DNA from: Rhodospirillales bacterium
GTDB lineage: Bacteria > Pseudomonadota > Alphaproteobacteria > Micavibrionales > UBA1664
DNA length: 64,000 nucleotides
Direction: 5' to 3'
Assembly: GCA_023898805.1 (NCBI GenBank)
Contig: CP060260.1
Location: forward strand, 620,001 to 684,000
The notes beneath the pieces are model-generated. The model saw only the letters and a list, made by a program, of their open reading frames with translations, ran no database searches and was not told where the DNA came from. The translations under genes were made by a program, and so were the position numbers. Numbering within the stretch: the first letter of the stretch is position 1; each line of letters begins with the position of its first letter. Shown here piece by piece: positions 17,829-26,705 of this stretch.

Positions 17829-19748
17829 TTACGAAACCTGCCGCCGCAGGAAGGCCGGAATATCCAGATCGGCGCCCGGCGCGGCCTGCTGCTGCGGCTG
17901 CTGGACCGGTGGTTGAGCCTGAACGGCCGGTGTCACGATCGGTTGCTGCGGTTGGACTTGCTGCATAGGCGCGGCTTCCATGGCCTGGCCGCCGCCGCGC
18001 CGCACGGCGAAGCTGGAAAATAGCCCCCCGCCCTGCGCCGTGCCGCCTTGCGAACCGTGCGCGCCGCCATCCTGGTCGTCGCCCGCATCGTCGTCATGTT
18101 CCGAGAACATGCCCGCGATCTTGTCGAACAGCGACGGTTTTCTGGCCGAACGCTGACCCGGCACCGGCGGGTTGAGCTGCAACCCCGCGGGCCGTGCCGA
18201 CAGATCGGGCGCGAAGGCGTTGTCATCCTCGAACACCGGCATTTGCGGACGCTGCGGGGACGGCATCGCGGGCACCTGCGCGCCGCCGAAACCGCGCGCG
18301 CTTTCCGGATCGACCGGACGCGGCGGAATGAACGCCCCGGCATGGCGGATACCGCGGTTGACCTCGGCAGCTGAGGCCGCGACCGTAGGCTGCCCCGCAC
18401 CGTAGGTGCCTGCGCCGTAACCGGCGGGCGCGCCCTGCGGCGCGATCCCCAGCTCGGCTTGTTGATACATATCGCCGCCGCCGGTTTCGATTTTGCGCAT
18501 CGTCGTGCCTTCCTGCGCGTAAACCGGGGTCTGCGCGATGGCAGGCGCCGAAACGCGCGAGGTCAAAGGCGGCACCACCAGTTGCGATTGCACGCCGCTG
18601 GCTGAACCGTACATACCACCTTGCGGCGCGGACGCGGCCGAATAATCCATGCCCATCGGCTGACCTGAAAGCGTGCCCTGCTGCGGCATCGGACGCTGTT
18701 CCGTGGCGTGCTGCACGCCTTGCGGCGCGACCGCATTGGTGTTGGAGCCACGGATCGGACGCTGGCGGCGCGCGCCTTCGGTATCGATACCGGTGGCCAG
18801 CACGGTCACACGCATCACGCCTTCCAGCCCTTCGTCGAAGGTCGATCCGAAGATGATGTTGGCGTCGGCGTCGACCTCGTCGCGAATACGGTTGCACGCC
18901 TCGTCCACCTCGAACAGGGTCATGTCGTAGCCGCCGGTGATGTTGATGATGACGCCCTTCGCGCCCTTCATCGAGATGTCGTCGAGCAGCGGATTGTTGA
19001 TCGCACGCTCCGCGGCCTCGACCGCGCGGCGCTCGCCCGTGGCTTCGCCGGTGCCCATCATCGCCTTGCCCATTTCCATCATCGCGCTGCGGACATCCGC
19101 GAAATCAAGATTGATCAAGCCCGGCATGACCATCAGGTCGGTGACCCCGCGCACGCCGGATTGCAAAACAGAGTCGGCCAGTTTGAACGCCTCGGCGAAA
19201 GTCGTTTTTTCGTTCGCGATGCGAAACAGGTTCTGGTTCGGAATGACGATCAGCGTATCGACGTATTGCTGCATCTCCGAAAGCCCGGTTTCAGCCATGC
19301 GCATACGGTGCGCGCCCTCGAAATGGAACGGCTTGGTGACCACGCCCACGGTCAGGATGCCCGCCTCTTTCGCGGCGCGCGCGATGACCGGCGCGGCGCC
19401 GGTGCCGGTGCCCCCGCCCATCCCGGCGGTGATGAACACCATGTGCGCGCCTTCCATTTCGGCGATGATCTGGTCGATCGATTCCTCGGCGGCGGCGCGG
19501 CCGATTTCAGGCTTGGACCCAGCGCCAAGGCCCGACGTGATGCGCGACCCCAGTTGCAGCCGGGTTTGCGAAAGACTGTGCTTGAGCGCCTGCGCGTCGG
19601 TGTTGCAGGAGATGAAGCGCACCCCCTCCAGCTTGCTGGCGATCATGTTGTTGACGGCGTTGCAGCCGGCACCGCCCACGCCGATAACGGTGATTTGCGG
19701 CGAAAGATCCCGGTCTTGGTCGGGAATGGAGGCGGTCAGGTTCAGCAT
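17829..19748 (-). CDS. ftsZ: Cell division GTPase FtsZ
   Basis: Tubulin homologue that forms the Z-ring. It starts MLNLTASIPDQDRDLSPQITV. The GTP-binding signature GGGTGTG is at residues 111-117, after VIGVGGAGCNAVNNM (21-35). The GTPase core ends near residue 330. An unusually long Gln/Gly/Pro/Ala-rich linker (about 290 residues) follows, ending in the conserved tail DIPAFLRRQ, which binds FtsA and other partners. The total of 639 residues is far longer than the ~380 of E. coli but fits the long-linker alphaproteobacterial type. The frame is open 45 codons upstream, but that region lacks homology to FtsZ and holds regulatory sites. A terminator follows at 17783. Confidence 0.97.
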   Translation of the reverse strand: MLNLTASIPDQDRDLSPQITVIGVGGAGCNAVNNMIASKLEGVRFISCNTDAQALKHSLSQTRLQLGSRITSGLGAGSKPEIGRAAAEESIDQIIAEMEGAHMVFITAGMGGGTGTGAAPVIARAAKEAGILTVGVVTKPFHFEGAHRMRMAETGLSEMQQYVDTLIVIPNQNLFRIANEKTTFAEAFKLADSVLQSGVRGVTDLMVMPGLINLDFADVRSAMMEMGKAMMGTGEATGERRAVEAAERAINNPLLDDISMKGAKGVIINITGGYDMTLFEVDEACNRIRDEVDADANIIFGSTFDEGLEGVMRVTVLATGIDTEGARRQRPIRGSNTNAVAPQGVQHATEQRPMPQQGTLSGQPMGMDYSAASAPQGGMYGSASGVQSQLVVPPLTSRVSAPAIAQTPVYAQEGTTMRKIETGGGDMYQQAELGIAPQGAPAGYGAGTYGAGQPTVAASAAEVNRGIRHAGAFIPPRPVDPESARGFGGAQVPAMPSPQRPQMPVFEDDNAFAPDLSARPAGLQLNPPVPGQRSARKPSLFDKIAGMFSEHDDDAGDDQDGGAHGSQGGTAQGGGLFSSFAVRRGGGQAMEAAPMQQVQPQQPIVTPAVQAQPPVQQPQQQAAPGADLDIPAFLRRQVS

Positions 19749-19955
19749 GGGCCGTATAAATCCTTGAAAAACCACCTTGCGGGCGGCGCGGTTTGAAGCA
19801 TTTGGGGCGATGCGAAACCGGCGGGAAACCGGCAGCAACAAATCACTTTGAAAAGTGTAAATGCTTCGATTCACGCGCGGCAAGAGTCACGGAAGAAAAA
19901 AGTGAATCCATCCCCTGCTTACTCGGCGGTTATCCACAGGTTTATAAGGCGTTCT
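19749..19955 (-). promoter_or_regulatory. ftsA-ftsZ gap with three GANTC sites and a DnaA box
   Basis: The 207-bp gap is the probable ftsZ promoter region. GANTC sites, the CcrM methylation target, are seen at 19868-19872, 19884-19888 and 19904-19908, all within 41 bp. A perfect DnaA box TTATCCACA is at 19930-19938. In Caulobacter, ftsZ transcription depends on DnaA and on CcrM/GcrA, so the combination suggests cell-cycle control here. The motifs are exact; their function is inferred. No convincing -35/-10 pair was picked out. Confidence 0.6.
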
Positions 19956-21230
19956 TCACCAGTTCTCGCGCAGCCAGCGCTGGGCGCGTGCGACCAACGT
20001 GCCTTCGGCGGCGTCGTGCCGTCCACTGTATTGCGGCAATTCGTCCGCCCGCTCGCAGACATAATGCAAAAGCCCTGCCGTGGCGGCGAAGGCCGGTCCG
20101 GACGTTGCATCGGGCAGCCCCTTGATCCGCACCGGACGGCCCAGCCGCACCTGCTTGCCCAGAATCATCCCGGCCAGATCGCGCATTCCCGGCGTCTGGG
20201 CCGCGCCGCCGGTCAGCACCACGCGCCGCCCCATCGCCGCGCTCAACCCGGAATCGTCAAGCCGCGCGCGCACCATCTCGAATACCTCCTCAAGCCGCGG
20301 CTGGATGATGGAAACAAGATACGAACGCGGGATGTGGTTGGGCTGGGATTCTTCCTCCTCGCCCAGCTGCGGCACATCGATCAGTTCCGAATCGTCGGTG
20401 GAGGACGTAAGCGCCGAACCATACAAAATCTTGATGCGCTCGGCCTCCTGCGCGCGGGTGTTCAGGCCGCGCGCAACGTCGTTGGTCACATGCGCGCCGC
20501 CCACCGGAATCGCCCCGGCATGAATCATCGCGCCTTCGCGAAACACGGCAAAACTGGTCACGCCGCCGCCCATGTCGATGACGGTGCAGCCAAGGTCCAT
20601 CTCGTCCGCGACCAGACTGGACAGGCCCGCGGCATAAGGCGGCACGCACAGCGCCTCGATATCCAGATGCGTGCGTTCGACGCAGCGGGCGATATTCACC
20701 AGCGCCGGGCTTTCCGCGGTCACGACGTTGACGTCGACGCGCAGGCGCTGCCCCGCCATGCCGCGCGGCTCCTCGATGCCGCGATGCCCGTCGATGGCAT
20801 ACCCGGCGGCGATGGCGTGGATCAGTGTCCGCCCCTCGCGCTGGTCTTGCTTCTGCGCCCGCTGGATCGCGCGGCGGATATCGCCCTCGCCCACCTCGTG
20901 ACCCAGCATCGCGATATCGATCGCGGTCTTGTGGCTTTCCGTGTACATGGTCGGCACGCCGGTCACGACGTCGCGCAGCGGATACCCCTTCATCTCGCCG
21001 ACCGCCATGGTTTCGGCGGCGTGAACCGCCTGCCTGATCGATTCCTCGGCGGCCAGAAGGTCGGTGACCGTCCCCGCCTTGACCCCACGCGACGCCACAT
21101 GCCCGATGCCGATGACCGAAACGCCGCCCTGCTCGTCCGTGACCCGCCCGATGAAACAGGCGATTTTCGTGGACCCGATGTCCAGCGCCGCGATGATGGT
21201 GCCCTTGGGCTTGGGTTTGTGCCTGATCAT
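19956..21230 (-). CDS. ftsA: Cell division protein FtsA
   Basis: Actin-like protein tethering FtsZ to the membrane. The 424 residues show the phosphate-1 loop ALDIGSTKIACFIGRV (about 15-30), the 1C domain, phosphate-2 VIDMGGGVTSFAVF and the adenosine motif VVLTGGAAQTPGMRDLA. The C-terminus ends ARAQRWLRENW, a short amphipathic helix of the membrane-targeting type. It starts 12 bp after ftsQ. Confidence 0.97.
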   Translation of the reverse strand: MIRHKPKPKGTIIAALDIGSTKIACFIGRVTDEQGGVSVIGIGHVASRGVKAGTVTDLLAAEESIRQAVHAAETMAVGEMKGYPLRDVVTGVPTMYTESHKTAIDIAMLGHEVGEGDIRRAIQRAQKQDQREGRTLIHAIAAGYAIDGHRGIEEPRGMAGQRLRVDVNVVTAESPALVNIARCVERTHLDIEALCVPPYAAGLSSLVADEMDLGCTVIDMGGGVTSFAVFREGAMIHAGAIPVGGAHVTNDVARGLNTRAQEAERIKILYGSALTSSTDDSELIDVPQLGEEEESQPNHIPRSYLVSIIQPRLEEVFEMVRARLDDSGLSAAMGRRVVLTGGAAQTPGMRDLAGMILGKQVRLGRPVRIKGLPDATSGPAFAATAGLLHYVCERADELPQYSGRHDAAEGTLVARAQRWLRENW

Positions 21231-21242
21231 GATTCGTGAAAT

Positions 21243-22103
21243 TTAACCGTGATTCCCGTCTTTTGATAGCGCATCCGGCGTTTTTGCGGGCGCGCCTTCC
21301 AGAATGATGCGGTCTTTCTGCCGCAGGTCGATGCCCGAATACCCTTGATCGAACACATGGTCTTCCGTCTGTGCCTGCGCCGCGCGGGCAAGCGCAAGGC
21401 CCGGATCGTCATCGGGCAGGCGCAGGACCGTACCATTATCCAGCGTAAGATCCCACCGCCGCCCGGAAACGAGCGCGGCGCGCGTCACGCGCACCGCAAG
21501 CTCCGGCTGCCCGTTCAACAGCGAGATCAACGCACCCGCAAGCGGCCCCGCGCCCGCGCCTGCGACCATCAGCAATTTGCCGAACCGCGCCGGGTCGTCA
21601 TGCGTCAGCACCACGCCCGTACCGTCGATCACCGCGGGCCCACCCGGCGCGTCGCCTTGAATTGCGGCGGGTACGCGTTCATCCAGCGCGACGATCAGTG
21701 TATCCGGCCACACCCGGCGCAGATGCGCATCGCGCACCCACGGTATCGCGACCAGCCGCACGCGCGCCTCCGCGATGTCCACGCCCAAAAGCGCGTCGCC
21801 CGTTTCGACCCCGATCGCGCGGCGCAAAGTCGCCGGATCGACATAACGCATCCCGTCCACCGTGACCTTGTCGATACGCAGGCCCATATCCGCGCTGGCC
21901 GCGACGATGCGCGATTCTGCCCATTGCCCGGCGGCAACGACATATCCCTTGGCCAAAGCCCAGGCCAGAAGCCCGGCCACGGCGACGATCGCGATTGCGA
22001 TCTTGGTCGCGAACCATACCCGCCCCCAGAACCAGCCAAGCCAGCTCAGGCGCCGCGGCGTCAGGCGCGCCTTCATCTCCGCCCGGCGCGTGCCGCGCGC
22101 CAT
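21243..22103 (-). CDS. ftsQ: Cell division protein FtsQ
   Basis: Bitopic divisome protein that recruits FtsL/FtsB. The 286 residues have a basic cytoplasmic tail, one membrane segment (about 33-52), a POTRA domain (IDKVTVDGMRYVDPATLRRAI, then WVRDAHLRRVWPDTLIVALDERVPAA) and a beta domain. Its ATG abuts the ddl stop with no gap, so ddl-ftsQ-ftsA form one unit. Confidence 0.94.
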   Translation of the reverse strand: MARGTRRAEMKARLTPRRLSWLGWFWGRVWFATKIAIAIVAVAGLLAWALAKGYVVAAGQWAESRIVAASADMGLRIDKVTVDGMRYVDPATLRRAIGVETGDALLGVDIAEARVRLVAIPWVRDAHLRRVWPDTLIVALDERVPAAIQGDAPGGPAVIDGTGVVLTHDDPARFGKLLMVAGAGAGPLAGALISLLNGQPELAVRVTRAALVSGRRWDLTLDNGTVLRLPDDDPGLALARAAQAQTEDHVFDQGYSGIDLRQKDRIILEGAPAKTPDALSKDGNHG

Positions 22104-23321
22104 CTAACAGTTGAACGGACGCGCGAACAGCCGCGCGTCGCGCAAGGTGGGATCGGCGGGAAGCTGCGCGCGCGCGTGCAGCGCGAACGCCTCGGCGATC
22201 AGCGCGCTTAAAAACGCGGTGTACAAAACCGGCTTTTCCGCGGCCTCCCACAAAAAGAACCCCAGACTGCCGGGGCAGGGATTGGCTTCGTTGAACCAGA
22301 CCTCGCCGGTCTTTTCGTTCGACAGGAAATCCAGCCGCGGCGCGCCGCTGCCGCCGACCGCGCGGAACACCGCCTCGGCCCAGCCGCGGATTTTTTCCGC
22401 CATGCCCGGCGGCAGGTCGGGGTTGATGTCGCGCGTCAGACTCAGCATCCCCTCGCTCGACTGACCGGGCGTCTTTTGCCCGCCCGCCTTTTTGGTGCCG
22501 CCGCCCGACATGTATTTCTGCTTGAAGTCCAGAAGATCGCTCGCGCGTTTCGGTCGCTCGATCGCGCTGGTGCGCAGATCGCCGAAAACCGCGCTGACCG
22601 CGACGTTGTATTCGACCAAATTCTCGACGAACGGCTCGACCATCGCCTGATGGTCCAGCGCGAAGATCGCGGGCAGCATCGCCGCCACCTCCTCGGCGCT
22701 GGTCGCCCGCCCGACCCCGATCGACGACCCCAGATGCGCGGGTTTGACGATGACGGGGAAGGCGATGTTGCCAAGCTGCGCCGCCACCGCCCCGGCGTCC
22801 ACATGCATCCCGTCATACGGCCGTTCGATGACCGCGAAGGGCAGCTGCGGCACGTTCGTCCCCGCCAGCACCCGCTTGGTCGCGGCCTTGTCCATCAACA
22901 CCGCCGATGCCATGGTCCGCATCCCGGTATAGGGTACGTTGGCGCTTTCAAGCATTCCCTGAAATCCGCCATCCTCGCCGAACAGCCCGTGAAACGCCAG
23001 CAGCGCGGCATCAAAATCGATCGGCACGGCCCGCCCGAACAGCCCCTTCTTCTCAGGAATCAAATGCCCGCGCCCCATCGGGTCGGCATTGCTGTCCAGA
23101 CTGACGCGGGTAAGCATCCGGCGGGTTTCCGGGGTCGGGATGTAATTCGCCCGATCCTCAAGGGCCGAACCCACGAACCATTCCCCGGTCAGGCTGACAT
23201 AAACCAGAAACGGGTCGAATTTCGCCCGATCCAGTGCCTGAAACGCCTGAAGCCCTGTAACAACACTGACATCGTGTTCCGGGCTTCGCCCGCCGATAAA
23301 TACCGCTATGCGCTTTTTCAT
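22104..23321 (-). CDS. ddl: D-alanine--D-alanine ligase, Campylobacterota-like variant
   Basis: ATP-grasp ligase making D-Ala-D-Ala for the peptidoglycan stem. It begins MKKRIAVFIGGRSPEHDVSVVTG, as in Ddl; the frame open 9 codons upstream was rejected because MKKR fits the family start. Other motifs are AFHGLFGEDGGFQGMLE, the lysine of PVIVKPAHLGSSIGVGRA and a late PRLDFL. The final substrate loop is NEANPCPGSLGFFLWEA where proteobacterial Ddl has a ...NTxPGMT... form. Together with VENLVEYNVAVSA and LLDFKQKYMSGGG this recalls Helicobacter/Campylobacter Ddl (from memory). At 405 residues it is longer than DdlB (~305). It is divergent from a hydrolase-murF pair on the other strand. Confidence 0.88.
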   Translation of the reverse strand: MKKRIAVFIGGRSPEHDVSVVTGLQAFQALDRAKFDPFLVYVSLTGEWFVGSALEDRANYIPTPETRRMLTRVSLDSNADPMGRGHLIPEKKGLFGRAVPIDFDAALLAFHGLFGEDGGFQGMLESANVPYTGMRTMASAVLMDKAATKRVLAGTNVPQLPFAVIERPYDGMHVDAGAVAAQLGNIAFPVIVKPAHLGSSIGVGRATSAEEVAAMLPAIFALDHQAMVEPFVENLVEYNVAVSAVFGDLRTSAIERPKRASDLLDFKQKYMSGGGTKKAGGQKTPGQSSEGMLSLTRDINPDLPPGMAEKIRGWAEAVFRAVGGSGAPRLDFLSNEKTGEVWFNEANPCPGSLGFFLWEAAEKPVLYTAFLSALIAEAFALHARAQLPADPTLRDARLFARPFNC

Positions 23322-23395
23322 TTGCAATCCCTGACCTATAATCGCCATTTAATCGCCATCTCAAAGCAATTCGACAGGTGAATCAAGTCGGTAAC

Positions 23396-24130
23396 ATGAT
23401 GAATATAAGGCAAATCGGCACCGGCCCGGCGACAATCGTCTGGGCGCATGGCTGGGGACACAGCGGCGAGGCCTTCGCCCCGCTGGCGCAAAGCCTTGCG
23501 GGCATCGCCACCTCGTATCTGATCGATTTTCCCGGTCACGGCGCGACACCGCCCCCGCCGGAAGCGTGGGGCACACGCGAATTCGCCGACGCCGCCGCGC
23601 AATTCCTCAAAACCCTGCCCGCGCCGGCTGCGCTTTGGGTCGGGCACAGCTTCGGCTGCCGCGTCGGCATCCAGCTTGCCGCGCATTATCCCGGCCTATT
23701 CCGGAAACTGGCGCTGATCGCACCGGCGGGCCTGCGCCGCCGCCGCACCATGTTCCAGAAAATTTCGCACAACGCACGTGTCTACACCTTCAAGACGCTC
23801 AAGCACATGGTGCCGGAAGGCCCGCGCCGCGACGCGCTGCGCGCCCGTTTCGGGTCATCCGATTACCGCCGCGCGGGCGTTCTGCGCGATAGTTTCGTGC
23901 GCATCGTCAACGAGGATCTGGGGCAGGAGGCGGAGCAGATCGCCTGCCCCACCCTGATCGTCGTCGGCGCAAACGACCGCGATACGCCGCCGGAAATGGC
24001 GCACCGCCTGCATGCGAAAATCCACGGATCGCAGCTGCACGTGCTTGACGGCTTCGATCATAACGGCATTCTGGGGGCGGGCCGGCATCAGGTGGCGGCC
24101 CTGATCCAAACCTTTCTGGACGAGGCATGA
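23396..24130 (+). CDS. Alpha/beta hydrolase between ddl and murF-like gene
   Basis: Serine hydrolase fold of about 244 residues. The oxyanion loop is WAHGWGHSG, the nucleophile elbow is VGHSFGCR, a catalytic Asp is likely in GANDRDTPPEMA, and His lies in the late DGFDHNG. The ATG at 23396 (MMNIRQIG) was chosen; an in-frame GTG at 23378 has no ribosome site. It heads a two-gene plus-strand unit with the MurF-like gene 24 bp downstream. A hydrolase sits between ddl and murF in Helicobacter and Campylobacter too (recalled gene order), so it belongs to the module. Its substrate is unknown. Confidence 0.8.
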   Translation: MMNIRQIGTGPATIVWAHGWGHSGEAFAPLAQSLAGIATSYLIDFPGHGATPPPPEAWGTREFADAAAQFLKTLPAPAALWVGHSFGCRVGIQLAAHYPGLFRKLALIAPAGLRRRRTMFQKISHNARVYTFKTLKHMVPEGPRRDALRARFGSSDYRRAGVLRDSFVRIVNEDLGQEAEQIACPTLIVVGANDRDTPPEMAHRLHAKIHGSQLHVLDGFDHNGILGAGRHQVAALIQTFLDEA

Positions 24131-24154
24131 ACGCTCAACCATGAAGACGCCCAT

Positions 24155-25744
24155 ATGAACACGCTGGCCGACACCATTCTTGCGATCGCGTTTCTATTTT
24201 TCGCGTTTCGCCGCACCCTGACCTACCTGCACATCTTCCAGCAGGACGATTACGACCCCGCGCGCTTCGTGCAATGGCTGGTCCGCGGCCGCAATTTCGA
24301 CCGCAAGGCGTCGATCTGCGCGCTGCTGCTTGCGGTTCCGGCACTGCTGCTGCCTATTTTCGCGCCGTTTTTCGACGCCATCGCCGCCCTGTGCATCGCG
24401 ATCATCGGCTGGGTCGAACCCGATCCGCGCCTGACCGGCAAAAAGAAACTGGCCATGACCGCGCGCGCCGCGCGTATCGCCTGGATTGCCGAAGGGGTCT
24501 TCGCGCTGGCCGCGATTTCGTTGATTTCCATGCACGTACCGTTGCTGCCGTGGGTCGTGATGATTCAGGCCGTGCCCTTCGTGCTGGTCTTCGCCAACCT
24601 GCTCGCCGCCCCGTACGAGGCGCAGATCCAGCAACGTTTCTGGAACGAGGCGCATGCAAGGCTGGCCGATCTCAAACCCTTCACCATCGGCATCACCGGT
24701 TCGTTCGGCAAGACCTCGACCAAGCACATCCTCGCCCACATCCTCTCGCAATTCGGGCCGACTTTGGCCACGCCCGGTTCGGTCAACACCGCGATGGGCA
24801 TCGCCCGCGTCGTGCGCGAAACCCTGACCCCGCATCATAAATTCTTTCTTTGTGAAATGGGCGCCTACGGCCCCGGATCAATCCGCGCGCTGTGCGATCT
24901 GGCCCCGCCCGACGCCGCGGTGATTACCGCTCTGGGCCACGCGCATTACGAACGCTTCCGGACCCTGGATGCCGTCGCCCGCGCCAAAAGCGAACTGGCC
25001 GAATCCGCTTTCGCCCACAATGGCTGGGCGGTGATCGGTTCCGCCGTCACGGAACAGGACTATGCCCGCGCGCTGGTCGACGAACATCGCGCCCGTGTGC
25101 TGCTGGTCGGCAACCGGGCGGGCGACGACGTACGCATCCGCGACGTCACGCAGACACAAGAAGGCACGACCGCGCATGTCGATTACAAGGGCGCGACCTA
25201 TGCCCTAAGCGCGCCGCTTTTCGGCCAGCACCACGCCGACAACATGGCCATCGCATTCGCCACTGCCTGCCGCATCGGTATGGAACCGGCGCTGGTGATC
25301 AATGCCCTGCGCACCACGCCGCAGATCCGCCACCGCCTCGAAGTCATCTATCAGACCTCCGGCGCGATCGTGATCGACGACGCCTACAACGCCAACCCCG
25401 CCGGATTCGCCGCCGCGCTAGAGGTACTTTCCCTGCTCGGCGCCAATCGCCGCCGCATCCTGATCTCGCCCGGCATGATCGAACTGGGCGACGCGCACGC
25501 CACCGAACACGCGCGCATCGGCGCGCTTGCGGCCCAACACGCCGATATTTTCCTGCCCGTGTCCCCGATGCGCATCACCGCAATGGTGGAATCGTTCCGC
25601 GCCGCCGCCCCGCAAAAGCCGGTCATCCCCTGCCGTACCTTCGCCGATGCCCAGAAATGGCTTGGCGACAATATGGCCTATAACGACATCGTGCTGCTGG
25701 AAAACGATCTGCCCGATCTGTACGAGCGTAAACTCAATCTCTAA
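24155..25744 (+). CDS. murF: MurF-like ligase with N-terminal membrane segments
   Basis: Probable UDP-MurNAc-tripeptide--D-Ala-D-Ala ligase, the only MurF candidate in the window. Residues 1-150 hold about four hydrophobic segments (about 5-19, 54-87, 113-128, 131-152), absent from ordinary MurF. A Mur-ligase core follows: P-loop TGSFGKTSTK (181-190), CEMGAYGPGSI, the MurF hallmark DDAYNANPAG (Tyr 411) and SPGMIELGDAHATEH. At 529 residues it is longer than E. coli MurF (452). Canonical murF is absent between murE and mraY, so this gene probably supplies the activity at the membrane. It ends 4 bp from the convergent murB. Another Mur ligase-family activity cannot be excluded. Confidence 0.82.
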   Translation: MNTLADTILAIAFLFFAFRRTLTYLHIFQQDDYDPARFVQWLVRGRNFDRKASICALLLAVPALLLPIFAPFFDAIAALCIAIIGWVEPDPRLTGKKKLAMTARAARIAWIAEGVFALAAISLISMHVPLLPWVVMIQAVPFVLVFANLLAAPYEAQIQQRFWNEAHARLADLKPFTIGITGSFGKTSTKHILAHILSQFGPTLATPGSVNTAMGIARVVRETLTPHHKFFLCEMGAYGPGSIRALCDLAPPDAAVITALGHAHYERFRTLDAVARAKSELAESAFAHNGWAVIGSAVTEQDYARALVDEHRARVLLVGNRAGDDVRIRDVTQTQEGTTAHVDYKGATYALSAPLFGQHHADNMAIAFATACRIGMEPALVINALRTTPQIRHRLEVIYQTSGAIVIDDAYNANPAGFAAALEVLSLLGANRRRILISPGMIELGDAHATEHARIGALAAQHADIFLPVSPMRITAMVESFRAAAPQKPVIPCRTFADAQKWLGDNMAYNDIVLLENDLPDLYERKLNL

Positions 25745-25748
25745 ACGG

Positions 25749-26705
25749 TTACGCCTGTCCGTGCGTAGCCATGTCGGCGGGCACGCCGATGCGCCTGATC
25801 TCCCAGCGCAGTTCGTAACCGAACAGGTCTTTGACCCGCCGCCGCACCTCCTCGCCCAACGCCTCAAGGTCGGACGAGGTTGCATCACCCGTGTTGATCA
25901 TGAAATTGCAGTGCAGTTCGGCCATCTGCGCGCCGCCGATTTTAAGGCCCCGGCACCCCGCCTTGTCGATCATCTGCCACGCCTTCATCGGCTCAAGCCC
26001 CAGCGCGGCCAACGCGTCGGCGGTCGGGTTGGCGAAGGTTGACCCGCCGGTGCGCGCCTGCGGCTGCGTCGCCTGACGTTGATCCTTGATCCCACGCATC
26101 CGCGCCGCGATCTCGGTGGGGTCGCCCGCGATGGTGCGCAACCGCGCGCCGGTGAAAATCACGTCCTCCGGCACGCTGCAGTGCCGATAACCCAAGCCCA
26201 TCCCGGCGGGATCGAACGCATGCGCCTGCCCCGCGCGATCGACGCCGCGCGCCTCGATCAACACGTCTTTAATCTCGGCGCCATAGGCGCCTGCGTTCAT
26301 GCGCAGCGCCCCGCCGACCGTCCCCGGAATCCCCGAAAGAAATTCAAGCCCCGCGCGACCGGCGCGCCCTGCCGCCGCCGCCACATTGGCATCCAGCGCC
26401 GCCGCCCCCGCGCGCACCGCCCCGCTATCCGGCTCCACCGCGATGTCCGCGAACGCGCCGCCCAGCCGGATAACCACGCCGGGAATCCCGCCGTCGCGCA
26501 CGATCGTATTGGAACACACGCCAAGAACCGTAACCGGCACGTCGTCCGGCAAACCGGAAAGGAACGCGGACAAATCCGCCTCGTCCTCCGGCTTGAACAA
26601 CATCTGTGCATTTCCGCCGCAACGAAACCACGTCGTCGCGCCCAGCGGCGCATCCGCCGTATAGCGCCCGCGCACCTTCGGCAAGCGGCCCGCCAGATCG
26701 CTCAC
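25749..26705 (-). CDS. murB: UDP-N-acetylenolpyruvoylglucosamine reductase MurB
   Basis: FAD enzyme reducing UDP-GlcNAc-enolpyruvate to UDP-MurNAc. The 318 residues carry TTWFRCGGNAQMLF, CSNTIVRDGGIPGVVIRL, the flavin loop SGIPGTVGGALRMNAGAYG, GYRHC, TGGSTFANP and KIGGAQMAELHCNFMIN. The usual G-x-GSN is GVCSN here, a mild variation. The start overlaps the murC stop by 4 bp. Convergent with the murF-like gene. Confidence 0.96.
   Translation of the reverse strand: MSDLAGRLPKVRGRYTADAPLGATTWFRCGGNAQMLFKPEDEADLSAFLSGLPDDVPVTVLGVCSNTIVRDGGIPGVVIRLGGAFADIAVEPDSGAVRAGAAALDANVAAAAGRAGRAGLEFLSGIPGTVGGALRMNAGAYGAEIKDVLIEARGVDRAGQAHAFDPAGMGLGYRHCSVPEDVIFTGARLRTIAGDPTEIAARMRGIKDQRQATQPQARTGGSTFANPTADALAALGLEPMKAWQMIDKAGCRGLKIGGAQMAELHCNFMINTGDATSSDLEALGEEVRRRVKDLFGYELRWEIRRIGVPADMATHGQA

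Noticed and set aside
19749..19883. 45-codon N-terminal extension of FtsZ
   Set aside because: It has no FtsZ homology, and the region holds GANTC sites; the MLNLTAS start is family-like.
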